Source: Spirochaeta sp. | Lineage (GTDB): Bacteria > Spirochaetota > Spirochaetia > DSM-27196 > Alkalispirochaetaceae | DNA length: 22,406 nt | Reading direction: 5' to 3' | Assembly (NCBI GenBank): GCA_027859055.1 | Contig: JAQIBO010000404.1 | Span: 1-22,406, forward strand | Shown here: positions 1-6,876 of the stretch, in pieces | Layout: each line of letters begins with the position of its first letter | Position numbering within the stretch: position 1 is the first letter of the stretch | Notes under the pieces: generated by a model | The model's database searches: none | What the model saw: only the letters and a program-made list of their open reading frames with translations | Told to the model about the DNA's origin: nothing | Program-made: the position numbers and the translations under genes

Positions 1-260
1 ATGCCGACCTGACCTTTGCGGCGATTCCGGCGCCGGGATTAACGGTGGTACACGGCGGCTTTCCGCACGCCGACGCGAAAACAATCGTTATGTCGACTCA
101 AGATGGTGCCGCTGCAGGACTTGTCATCAGGGATAACACCGAATCAGTCATGTGGGAATGGATCGGCACTGAGGTGGCCGGCGTGCGAGATCTGCCACGT
201 GACGGCCTGGTTGTGTTTCATCGGGAGGGACTCTTCATGGCGCTGAGGATCGTCTCATGA
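1..260 (+). CDS. 3' end of unidentified protein (partial)
   Basis: An open frame runs in from the left edge (first whole codon at 3) and ends at TGA 258-260, giving about 85 C-terminal residues. The fragment is mostly short hydrophobic strands broken by Gly and charged residues, for example AAAGLVIRD, MWEWIG and GLVVFHREG, which suggests a beta-rich fold. There is no membrane segment and no motif I recognise. The stop overlaps the next start by 4 nt (ATGA at 257-260), so it is probably translationally coupled to the LytM-like protein downstream. A GTG at 45 could start a 71-residue protein, but the frame is open to the window edge and I see no good ribosome binding site there. A truncated longer gene is the better reading. 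No function is assigned. Confidence 0.6.
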   Translation, partial: ADLTFAAIPAPGLTVVHGGFPHADAKTIVMSTQDGAAAGLVIRDNTESVMWEWIGTEVAGVRDLPRDGLVVFHREGLFMALRIVS

Positions 261-1114
261 GACATCCGGGCGTGTTCCGCGGCGCTATCCGGGGCCTCGC
301 CTTCGCGATATCCCTACTGGTGACGGCGCAGGCCGTGGCGTGGGATTGGCCGGTTACGGGACGATCGGTCACAATCGGCATCGACGCTGATGATTCCCGG
401 TTTCAAAGTGGCGGCTCCCCGTTTTTCCGATTTGCAGACCGCTCCGGTGGTGACGTTCCCGTTGTCGCGCCGGTCTCCGGTCGGGTCATCTTCCTCGATG
501 AGGCAAGTGGTTCAGAACCTCACGAGGCGGATGTGCTGGTCATCCGGAGCGCGAACGAACTGTGGGTCATCCTTCGTCTCTACGGAATGACGTGGTCGGA
601 CCGTTCATTTCGCGTCGCCGAGCAGGTTGGCACCGGCGACAAACTCGGGCGCGCTGCGGTGGTCGAACTGGAGATCTACGATCGTCTCGCACAGCGATAT
701 GTCAATCCGCGGGCTCTTTTTCCGTACACGGACCGTCTCCCGCAGGACGGCCTGCCGCCGCTTACCTTCCTGCAGGCGGGAGTTGTTAGAGCGCCGGAGA
801 CGCTTGTGCCGGGGACGGTGCAGATCGTGGTAGCACGGGAAAATCTCCGGTTTTCGCGTCTTCCGCGGCGGGTGTACGTACTCCGCGATGGACTTCTGCA
901 GGCCCGGCACTCCTTCATCTATCAGGATGATACGCGCCAGTTGACCACTCCCGAAGGGGATCTTTTGCTGTTTGAAACGAGAGTTGTCACCGGCCTGAAC
1001 GAGATCGAGTTGGAGGCGCATCGATTTGACGGCACGGTGGAACGACGCACCGCGCGACTCTTTGTTCCCGACGTTTCGGAGAACGTCGAGACCACGCCTC
1101 TTGACACGCCCTGA
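257..1114 (+). CDS. Secreted protein with degenerate LytM/M23 peptidase-like domain
   Basis: The 285-residue protein has a signal-peptide-like N-terminus: basic MRHPGVFRGAIRG, a hydrophobic stretch at about 13-25, and a likely cut near AVA at 26-28. It should therefore be exported. Residues about 55-156 resemble the LytM/M23 fold: VPVVAPVSGRVIFLDE matches the usual PVVAPADGxV strand, VGTGDKLG matches the VxxGxxIG turn, and YVNPRALFP matches the VNPxxxL end. The zinc ligands expected in active M23 enzymes are not visible: there is no HxxxD before the APVSG strand, and the HLHFEV position reads VVELEIYD. I infer a catalytically dead peptidase that may bind peptidoglycan or regulate another enzyme, as EnvC- or NlpD-type LytM factors do. 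Residues about 185-270 look like an extra beta-sandwich. The fold call is moderate and the role is unknown. Confidence 0.55.
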   Translation: MRHPGVFRGAIRGLAFAISLLVTAQAVAWDWPVTGRSVTIGIDADDSRFQSGGSPFFRFADRSGGDVPVVAPVSGRVIFLDEASGSEPHEADVLVIRSANELWVILRLYGMTWSDRSFRVAEQVGTGDKLGRAAVVELEIYDRLAQRYVNPRALFPYTDRLPQDGLPPLTFLQAGVVRAPETLVPGTVQIVVARENLRFSRLPRRVYVLRDGLLQARHSFIYQDDTRQLTTPEGDLLLFETRVVTGLNEIELEAHRFDGTVERRTARLFVPDVSENVETTPLDTP

Positions 1115-1155
1115 GGCTTTTCTCACAATCAGGCAATGTTTTCGGAGCGCCCTGC

Positions 1156-1872
1156 ATGATCCGTGCTCGTCTTGAGGAACTTACACTGGAAGGCCTCCTC
1201 CTGGTGGCCTCGCGAAACGGTCTAGAACCTGATCCGGATATCGATCCGGAACGTCTTATTTCCCAACTTGTCGAGGTAATCCACGAGAACCGGGAAGAGC
1301 GCGAGTCCGCGAACAGCACGACTGTTCGCATTCAGCAAAAAAAGTTTGCAGTACTTTATGAGGATGAAGCGCCGGTTTTTGGCCGAGGCGGCGCTCCTTC
1401 TGCAGATGAAATGCAGCTTCCGCTGCATTACGAGACGAATCGGATCACGCTTATGTTGCGCGACCCGCACTGGGCGTATACGTATTGGGATCTGAGTACC
1501 GTGAAGGCGCGAGAGTACCGGGAATCGACGCGGTTCGATGGACTGTTCCTGCGGGTGTTACAACTCGATGGAGCTGAGAATGACTTACGCATCCAGGATT
1601 CGTTTGAAATTCCCGTGCAGATTGAAGATTCGAGCTGGTATATCTATCTGCCGCAGCTGGAAGCGTATTATCGGATTCAACTTGTCGCGCGGAATAATCA
1701 CCGCCGGGAGCTCCTGGCGGTATCCAATCAGGTGTACGTTCCCCGGGGGCGTCTCCCATTTCAGCCGGAGGATATGGATCCCCACCATATGGCACTCTAC
1801 GAATTGTGCGGGATGGAGTACCTTGAAGTCCCACCGTTCGGTGACGAGATCGACGGACGTTCTCGCTTGTAA
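1156..1872 (+). CDS. DUF4912 domain protein with N-terminal SAP/Rho-N-like helices
   Basis: This is a 238-residue, apparently cytosolic protein. Residues about 7-44 (LEELTLEGLLLVASRNGL, then a second helix) resemble the small SAP or Rho N-terminal helix-turn-helix often found before DUF4912. Residues about 90-200 match the DUF4912 pattern: NRITLMLRDPHWAYTYWDL, then an FxLRVLQL strand, a Trp-Tyr pair (SSWYIYLP) and AYYRIQLVAR. Members of this family often sit beside GH57 branching enzymes, and such an enzyme follows here after a 45-nt gap. The biochemical function of the family is not established. The ATG at 1156 has GGAG at 1144-1147. The spacing and shared strand suggest one operon with both neighbours. 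Confidence 0.8.
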   Translation: MIRARLEELTLEGLLLVASRNGLEPDPDIDPERLISQLVEVIHENREERESANSTTVRIQQKKFAVLYEDEAPVFGRGGAPSADEMQLPLHYETNRITLMLRDPHWAYTYWDLSTVKAREYRESTRFDGLFLRVLQLDGAENDLRIQDSFEIPVQIEDSSWYIYLPQLEAYYRIQLVARNNHRRELLAVSNQVYVPRGRLPFQPEDMDPHHMALYELCGMEYLEVPPFGDEIDGRSRL

Positions 1873-1917
1873 CGTTTCAACAGGTCTGCGTCAGTGAGCC
1901 AAGGAGTACGAACAGAA

Positions 1918-3537
1918 ATGGGAAATTCGATTTTGCTGTTACACTCGCACCTCCCGTTGGTGCGTCATCCTGAATACAATTCGTTCCTTGAAGAGCGGTG
2001 GTTTTTTGAGGCGTTGAGCGAGACCTATCTCCCGTTGTTGCGGGTCTTTGACCGGCTGGAGACAGACGACGTACCGTTTTCTCTTGCGATGTCCTTTTCG
2101 CCGACGCTGAGCTTTATGCTGCAGGATCCGTTTTTGATGGAGCGGTACCTCACCTACGTAACCGGTAACCGTGAGCTCGCGGAAAAGGAACTGGACCGAA
2201 CCGCCGGAGACCCGCCGCAGCGCCGTCTCGCGGAGATGTACTACAACCGGTACACCGCCGATCTGCACGATATAGAAGATAAATACGAAGGCAACGTGTT
2301 GCGCGGATTTGACTATTACGCAACCCGCGGCCGGATTGAACTTCTTGCGACCGCCGCAACCCACGCGTTCCTTCCCAATTACCGCCATTATCCGGAAATT
2401 GTACGGACTCAACTGGAGTTGGGGGTGGAATGTCATCAACAGAACTTCTCCACCCCTGCCCGGGGAATCTGGCTTCCCGAGTGCGGTTTTTACGAAGGAC
2501 TCGATGATCTGATTGCCGGTACCGGCGTTGAGTACTACGTGAGTGCCGCCCACGGCGTGTTGTTTGGAGAACCGCAGGCGGAGAACGGGACGTACGCTCC
2601 CGTCCGTACCCCCGCCGGCGTCGCAGCGTTTCCCCGGGACGTATACACGGCAACGTGGGTGTGGTCCTCAGAACAGGGGTATCCCGCGGACCCGACCTAT
2701 CGCGACTTTTATCGCGATATCGGATACGACCTGCCGCTGGAATATGTCCGGCCGTATATCCATGATGACGACACGCGCATAGATACGGGGCTTAAGTACC
2801 ACGCGATAACCGGTGCCACCGACGACAAGGTCCTGTACGATCCGGAGCGAGCCGGCGAGACGGTTCGGCGGCATGCACGCGATTTTTATACGCGCCAGGC
2901 GGAACACGTTGAGCGCCTGTCCGGAGTCATCCGCGCGGAACCGGTAATTACCAGTCCCTATGACACGGAGCTGTTTGGTCACTGGTGGTTTGAAGGCCCT
3001 CAGTGGATCGAGGAGCTCTTTCGCGTGGCTGATGAGGCTCGCACCGCCGGCGATACAAGAGTGACGATGACGACACCGTCGGAATATCTGCGCCGCAACG
3101 GAACCGCGCAGAACGTGTCACCGACGTTTTCAAGCTGGGGCAGTCGTGGTTACGCCGAAGTGTGGCTCGACGGAAGCAACGACTGGATCTATCGCCATAC
3201 CCACCAGGCGATAGAACGGATGGCGGAACTGGTTGCCCGGTTCCCCGATGAAAGCGGCTTGAAAGAACGGGCGCTCAATCAGGCCGCCCGGGAGGTGCTG
3301 CTGAGCATGGCGTCGGACTGGCCGTTCATAATGAACGCCCGCACCGTTGTGCTGTACGCGGAGCAACGGGTCAAAGAACACGTCATTAACTTCACGCGGG
3401 TCTACGAAGCGCTTTCGCAACGGAACATGGGCACCGAGTGGCTTACCGCGGTGGAAAAGAAGCACCCGTTGTTTGCGATGTTCAACTACCGAAGAATGAA
3501 GCTCCCCACAACTGAGAATATCAAGCATCTGATCTGA
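1918..3537 (+). CDS. GH57 1,4-alpha-glucan branching enzyme
   Basis: The predicted 539-residue cytosolic enzyme introduces alpha-1,6 branches into glycogen-like alpha-glucans. The GH57 signatures are clear: HSHLPLVRHPEY near the N-terminus (motif 1), GIWLPECGFYEG with the presumed nucleophile Glu at about 188, the AAHGVLFGE and ATWVWSSEQGYP segments, and SPYDTELFGHWWFEGPQW with the presumed acid/base Asp at about 349. The length fits the roughly 520-570 residues of this family, which was once labelled DUF1957. The start at ATG 1918 is chosen because AAGGAG lies at 1901-1906. An upstream in-frame GTG at 1894 would put that Shine-Dalgarno inside the gene. The neighbours are DUF4912 and the pseudo-LytM protein. 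No glgA, glgC or glgP is visible in the window. Confidence 0.9.
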   Translation: MGNSILLLHSHLPLVRHPEYNSFLEERWFFEALSETYLPLLRVFDRLETDDVPFSLAMSFSPTLSFMLQDPFLMERYLTYVTGNRELAEKELDRTAGDPPQRRLAEMYYNRYTADLHDIEDKYEGNVLRGFDYYATRGRIELLATAATHAFLPNYRHYPEIVRTQLELGVECHQQNFSTPARGIWLPECGFYEGLDDLIAGTGVEYYVSAAHGVLFGEPQAENGTYAPVRTPAGVAAFPRDVYTATWVWSSEQGYPADPTYRDFYRDIGYDLPLEYVRPYIHDDDTRIDTGLKYHAITGATDDKVLYDPERAGETVRRHARDFYTRQAEHVERLSGVIRAEPVITSPYDTELFGHWWFEGPQWIEELFRVADEARTAGDTRVTMTTPSEYLRRNGTAQNVSPTFSSWGSRGYAEVWLDGSNDWIYRHTHQAIERMAELVARFPDESGLKERALNQAAREVLLSMASDWPFIMNARTVVLYAEQRVKEHVINFTRVYEALSQRNMGTEWLTAVEKKHPLFAMFNYRRMKLPTTENIKHLI

Positions 3538-3688
3538 CAGTAGTGCCGGACCGTAATCCTCTTTCCCCCGTGCCGGCCCCGTAATAGAAAAATTCGCTTC
3601 TCTTCCGGTTTTATCGGTACAACTATCCGAATGTATAGTAGTAAGCACCGCTGTTTCCTTATTTCTGACGGAATTCTGTCTACAAAGA
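3538..3688. other. Intergenic spacer between GH57 gene and mra promoter
   Basis: This 151-nt spacer separates the glucan group from the division cluster. It holds no convincing gene. An imperfect direct repeat is visible: TGCCGGACCGTAAT at about 3545-3558 and TGCCGGCCCCGTAAT at about 3571-3585. A TATAGT at 3634-3639 resembles a -10 box but has only a poor -35 partner (TTATCG at 3611-3616). I found no strong stem followed by a T run, so there is no supported intrinsic terminator for the GH57 gene. The large antisense open frame that crosses the spacer looks like a by-product of GC-rich codon use on the other strand. Confidence 0.5.
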
Positions 3689-3719
3689 TTGACATACCCC
3701 CGTGGTGGTCTAATATATA
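3689..3719 (+). promoter_or_regulatory. Candidate sigma70 promoter of the mra/dcw cluster
   Basis: A perfect -35 hexamer TTGACA at 3689-3694 is followed 16 bp later by TAATAT at 3711-3716, inside the AT-rich run TAATATATAG. TATATA at 3714-3719 is an alternative -10 with 19-bp spacing. Transcription would start near 3723-3727, at the first MraZ-type box. The 5' leader to mraZ would then be about 45 nt. This is the only strong consensus-like promoter I see in the window, and it precedes the whole division cluster. Confidence 0.65.
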
Positions 3720-3725
3720 GATGGT

Positions 3726-3761
3726 GTGGGAAAAAGTGGGAAAAGTTAGGTGAAAGTGGTA
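3726..3761 (+). promoter_or_regulatory. MraZ operator: four boxes with 10-bp period
   Basis: Boxes at exactly 10-bp steps read GTGGGA (3726-3731), GTGGGA (3736-3741), TTAGGT (3746-3751, degenerate) and GTGGTA (3756-3761, degenerate). A-rich 4-nt spacers separate them, so the AAAGTG-type half is also repeated. Characterised MraZ proteins bind direct TGGGN or AAAGTG-type repeats spaced about one helical turn apart, upstream of their own gene. The array covers the predicted start site and the leader just before mraZ. This fits autoregulation of the dcw operon by MraZ. The two distal boxes are weak, so the number of true sites is uncertain. Confidence 0.7.
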
Positions 3762-3769
3762 GTAAAGGG

Positions 3770-4213
3770 ATGATTACTGGGCAGTACCGCAATGCACTTG
3801 ATGACAAGGGACGACTGCTTGTGCCAAGCAAGCTCCGTTCTGAAGTGCCGGGGAATACGCTTGTAATCACTTCTGGAATTGACCGCTGTCTCTGGCTCTT
3901 TCCGCCCGAGGAATGGAAGCAGCTTTCGGACAAACTCATGGAGGCTGCGTCTCCGTTTTCACGACGGGCGCGATTGTTGCAACGGCGTATTATCGCTCCT
4001 GCACAGGAGGTGGAACTGGACAAGACGGGACGGATACTGATTCCGCCAAGTCTCAAGGAGACGGCGGGCCTGAGAAAAGAGTGCATTTTGCACGGTATCA
4101 AGAAGTACATAGAGATCTGGGATGTCGACGAATACAAAGCGTATCTCGACGAGAACGAAAATGAGTTTCAGGAGGCGGCCGAAGAACTGGGAGGGTCCGT
4201 CTCGTTCTTCTGA
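3770..4213 (+). CDS. mraZ: MraZ transcriptional regulator
   Basis: This 147-residue cytosolic DNA-binding protein is the conserved first gene of dcw clusters. Two tandem SpoVT/AbrB-like (MraZ) domains are visible, each with the DxxGR signature: LDDKGRLLVPSKLR at 10-23 and ELDKTGRILIPPSLKE at 82-97. The family forms ring oligomers that bind repeats in their own promoter, and such repeats lie at 3726-3761. The start at ATG 3770 gives the typical MITGQYRNALDDKGR opening. An open frame also extends upstream to 3689, but that would run through the promoter and operator. The Shine-Dalgarno is weak (AAAGGG touching the ATG). rsmH begins 2 nt after the stop. Confidence 0.95.
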   Translation: MITGQYRNALDDKGRLLVPSKLRSEVPGNTLVITSGIDRCLWLFPPEEWKQLSDKLMEAASPFSRRARLLQRRIIAPAQEVELDKTGRILIPPSLKETAGLRKECILHGIKKYIEIWDVDEYKAYLDENENEFQEAAEELGGSVSFF

Positions 4214-4215
4214 GT

Positions 4216-5133
4216 ATGCGGCTTGAGCATATTCCGGTAATGCCCGACGAAGTGGTGGCGTACAGCGCTCCCTTCGACGAACAGCTGCGGATATGTGACG
4301 CAACTCTGGGAGGAGGCGGGCACACGGCTCGTTTCCTGGAGCTCTGTTCTCATTGTTCGGTTCTCGGAATCGATGCCGATGAGGAGATGATTGCACGGAC
4401 ACGGGGTCGCCTTGGTGATGATCCGCGGGTTCACATCGTTCACGGGTGGTTTGATGAAATCCTGCCGGAACGGGGCCCGTTTGATCGGATTCTCATGGAC
4501 CTCGGCGTATCGATGGTTCATCTCCGTGATCCGTCGCGCGGGTTTTCCCTGCGCGAAGACGGTCCCCTCGATATGCGTCTGGACGGCAGACCAGGCGTTG
4601 AAACGGCGGAGCAACTGATCAACCGGATCGGCGAACGGGAGCTTGCGGACATTATCTACCGGTATGGCGAAGAGCGGTATTCCCGGCGCATCGCGGCAGC
4701 GATCTGCAGGGATCGACGGGCAGCGACGGCGGGCACGGCAGCGTTTGCGGAAACTGTTCGTCGTGCCGTACCACCGGCCTACCGGCGTGGACGTCTTCAT
4801 CCGGCGACTCGGACGTTTCAGGCGATTCGAATCGCCGTCAACGACGAACTGGGACGTGTCGAACGGGGTGTTGCCGCTGCGGCGCGGGCGCTTGCGCCGG
4901 GCGGACGCCTGATCGTCATCAGCTTCCACTCTCTTGAGGACCGTATCGTAAAACACTCGTTTCGTGCCCTTGCCGGTTCCTCTACTTCCGACCCGAAAAT
5001 TCCGATGGTTAAAGATGGGGGAGAGTACGTTGTTGTGACGCGTAAACCGGTCGTTCCGACTGATGAAGAACGAGCGGAGAATCCCGCATCCCGGAGCGCG
5101 AAGCTGAGGGTGCTTGAAAAAAGGAAAGAGTGA
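4216..5133 (+). CDS. rsmH: 16S rRNA (cytosine(1402)-N(4))-methyltransferase RsmH
   Basis: The 305-residue enzyme (older name MraW) transfers a methyl group from S-adenosylmethionine to N4 of C1402 in 16S rRNA, in the P site of the small ribosomal subunit. Visible family motifs are HIPVMPDEV at 5-13, the SAM-binding DATLGGGGHT at 28-37, DRILMDLGVS at 90-99, DGPLDMR at 115-121, HPATRTFQAIRIAVNDEL at 195-212 and SFHSLEDRIVK at 236-246. The length is normal for the family. Its start lies 2 nt after the mraZ stop and its end meets ftsL, which is the standard mraZ-rsmH-ftsL order. Confidence 0.97.
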   Translation: MRLEHIPVMPDEVVAYSAPFDEQLRICDATLGGGGHTARFLELCSHCSVLGIDADEEMIARTRGRLGDDPRVHIVHGWFDEILPERGPFDRILMDLGVSMVHLRDPSRGFSLREDGPLDMRLDGRPGVETAEQLINRIGERELADIIYRYGEERYSRRIAAAICRDRRAATAGTAAFAETVRRAVPPAYRRGRLHPATRTFQAIRIAVNDELGRVERGVAAAARALAPGGRLIVISFHSLEDRIVKHSFRALAGSSTSDPKIPMVKDGGEYVVVTRKPVVPTDEERAENPASRSAKLRVLEKRKE

Positions 5134-5135
5134 AG

Positions 5136-5435
5136 ATGAGCACACGGATACGCACCATAATTCTCGCCTCTCTGATCGTCGTTACGCCGCTTCTGTTTGT
5201 CGCAAACGTGTGGCAGTCGTATCGCTTCAGTCAGGTAGAGGGACGCCTTGAGCGAATTCATCGTGATCATCTCCAACTGCTCGAAGAAAACAAACGATTG
5301 ATCGTTGGTATCGCCGGTTTACGGTCTCCGGCGCGGGTGCGCGAACTTGCGGAAGGTGACCTGGGCCTCGAGGCGGTACCGGCGGAACGAATTGAACGGA
5401 TACGTCACGGAAGGGAGCACGTTGAAGGTGAATAG
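5136..5435 (+). CDS. ftsL: FtsL-like divisome protein
   Basis: This small 99-residue bitopic protein has a short basic N-terminus (MSTRIRT), one membrane helix at about 6-24 and a periplasmic helix (about 28-60) with heptad-like Leu/Ile spacing that suggests a coiled coil. Sequence is poorly conserved in this family, so the call rests on size, topology and its place between rsmH and murF. FtsL normally pairs with FtsB/DivIC and FtsQ to activate septal synthesis by FtsW and its partner PBP. The start at ATG 5136 is chosen for AAGGA at 5121-5125. A GTG at 5130 would add two residues. The stop overlaps the murF start by 8 nt. Confidence 0.8.
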   Translation: MSTRIRTIILASLIVVTPLLFVANVWQSYRFSQVEGRLERIHRDHLQLLEENKRLIVGIAGLRSPARVRELAEGDLGLEAVPAERIERIRHGREHVEGE

Positions 5436-6876
5436 CACCGCGGACCCGTTACGCCCTGTCGCCGCAACGCTTCCCACGTACTCCGCCCTCGCCGGAATAG
5501 TCGGCGGTGAATGCGACGCCGAGTCGGCGCCGCCCGTCTCCTCCGTGGAGATCGATTCCCGCCGCTGTACCGCGGGGACGCTGTTCTTTGCTCTGCCCGG
5601 TGAAACGGCAGACGGTGAGCAGTTTGTAGACGCCGCAGCAAGTGCGGGAGCGGTTACGGCGGTTGTCCGGCACGGTGCAGCTCCGGACGGGCGGGCGTGG
5701 CCGATTCCCGTCGTGGTAGTGACCGACGTGCTTGCCGCGTTACACCGTCTTGCCACCTGGTATGTGGACGCCTGTCTGACAAACGTGACCAGAATCGGGA
5801 TAACCGGGAGCAACGGCAAGACGACAACAAAGGAACTTACCGTTGCGTTACTCCAGGCCTACGGCAAGACGTTCGGGAGTCATGGAAACTACAATTCCGA
5901 GACCGGGCTCCCGTTATCCGTTCTTGGTACACCTCCGGACGCTGATTTTGCCGTCTACGAGATGGCGATGAGCGCGCCGGGCGAGATGGAGGCGTTGGCA
6001 TCGATCGTGCGTCCCGCAATCGCGATCATTACCAATATCGGCACCGCGCATATCGGACGCGTTGGAAGTCGAGACGCGATCGCCCGGGAAAAAAGAGCGA
6101 TCGCGACGTACTTTTCCGGTAATGAAACGCTGGTTATCCCGGAATCTGACGATTACGTGGACACGCTCGCCGCAGATGTGAACGGTCGGGTTGTTCGGTT
6201 TGGTCCGGTCGCGCAGGCAGTGACGATTGAAGAGCGTGGCACGGACGGTGTGCGGTTGGTATGGCAGGATGGCAGGGAGATCATGCTGCCCCTTTCCGGG
6301 CGGCACAACGCGTTGAACGCCCTGGCAGCGATCCGGTTGACCGATGTTCTGGCGTTGGATCGGTTCGGCGCCGATCCATTTGCGGGCCGGCTGGTCCTGC
6401 CGGACGGGCGCTCACAGCAGATCCCGCTTCCTTCCGGTGGGCTGATTATTCACGACGCGTATAACGCGAACCCGGACTCAATGGCCGCTGCGCTGGCGAT
6501 GGTCGCGCAAATCCGGGCGGATCGCTATCAGCAGCGGCGGTTGGTTCTCATTCTCGGAGAGATGTACGAGCTTGGTGAACAGACCGGCCCGGCGCATCGG
6601 GAGGTTTTCCGCGCGGCGCTGCGCCTGGCGCCGGATATCCTGTGCGTTGTCGGGGATTATTTCTCGCAGGCTGCGGCGGCGGTGTCACACCGCGCCGGGG
6701 AAAACGGAAATGGTCCCATCCCGGAAATCGTGATCGTGCCGTCGGCGGAATCTCTTCAGCAACGGCTGCCTGTCCTTGTAGACGGGACGGAACTGATATT
6801 TCTCAAAGGAAGTCGCGGTGTCGGTCTTGAAGTGTTGATTCCGACGTTGCGGAAAGGGGTGACCGCCGGTGTTTAA
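5428..6876 (+). CDS. murF: UDP-MurNAc-tripeptide--D-Ala-D-Ala ligase MurF
   Basis: The 482-residue cytosolic ligase adds D-Ala-D-Ala to the UDP-MurNAc-tripeptide, the last cytosolic step of the stem peptide. All three Mur ligase domains can be traced: an N-terminal substrate domain with the SSVEIDSRRCTAGTLFFAL pattern (38-55), the ATP loop GSNGKTTTK at 127-135 with NYNSETGLP at 154-162, and a C-terminal domain with GRHNALNALAA (291-301) and the MurF-typical HDAYNANPDSM (342-352). GTG 5428 is chosen as the start because GGGAG lies at 5413-5417. The open frame extends upstream to 5305, but that part only shadows ftsL. The loop usually reading EMGANxxGEI reads EMAMSAPGEM. The end overlaps mraY by 8 nt. 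Confidence 0.95.
   Translation: MNSTADPLRPVAATLPTYSALAGIVGGECDAESAPPVSSVEIDSRRCTAGTLFFALPGETADGEQFVDAAASAGAVTAVVRHGAAPDGRAWPIPVVVVTDVLAALHRLATWYVDACLTNVTRIGITGSNGKTTTKELTVALLQAYGKTFGSHGNYNSETGLPLSVLGTPPDADFAVYEMAMSAPGEMEALASIVRPAIAIITNIGTAHIGRVGSRDAIAREKRAIATYFSGNETLVIPESDDYVDTLAADVNGRVVRFGPVAQAVTIEERGTDGVRLVWQDGREIMLPLSGRHNALNALAAIRLTDVLALDRFGADPFAGRLVLPDGRSQQIPLPSGGLIIHDAYNANPDSMAAALAMVAQIRADRYQQRRLVLILGEMYELGEQTGPAHREVFRAALRLAPDILCVVGDYFSQAAAAVSHRAGENGNGPIPEIVIVPSAESLQQRLPVLVDGTELIFLKGSRGVGLEVLIPTLRKGVTAGV

Noticed and set aside
3538..3600. Intrinsic terminator after the GH57 gene
   Set aside because: GCCGG elements are present as direct repeats, not as a stable stem followed by a T run.
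3611..3639. Second promoter with TATAGT at 3634
   Set aside because: The -35 candidate TTATCG matches the consensus at only three positions, and a far better promoter lies at 3689-3716.
3130..4137. Long minus-strand open frame across the GH57-mraZ spacer
   Set aside because: It spans the promoter and operator and opposes two well-supported genes. The translation is low-complexity Ser/Arg-rich and matches no family I know.
4168..5145. Minus-strand open frame of about 325 codons opposite rsmH
   Set aside because: rsmH on the + strand has every family motif. The antisense product has none and is rich in Arg and Pro.
5305..5427. Upstream extension of murF
   Set aside because: The extra residues come from ftsL read in another frame. 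A Shine-Dalgarno before GTG 5428 gives a normal MurF.
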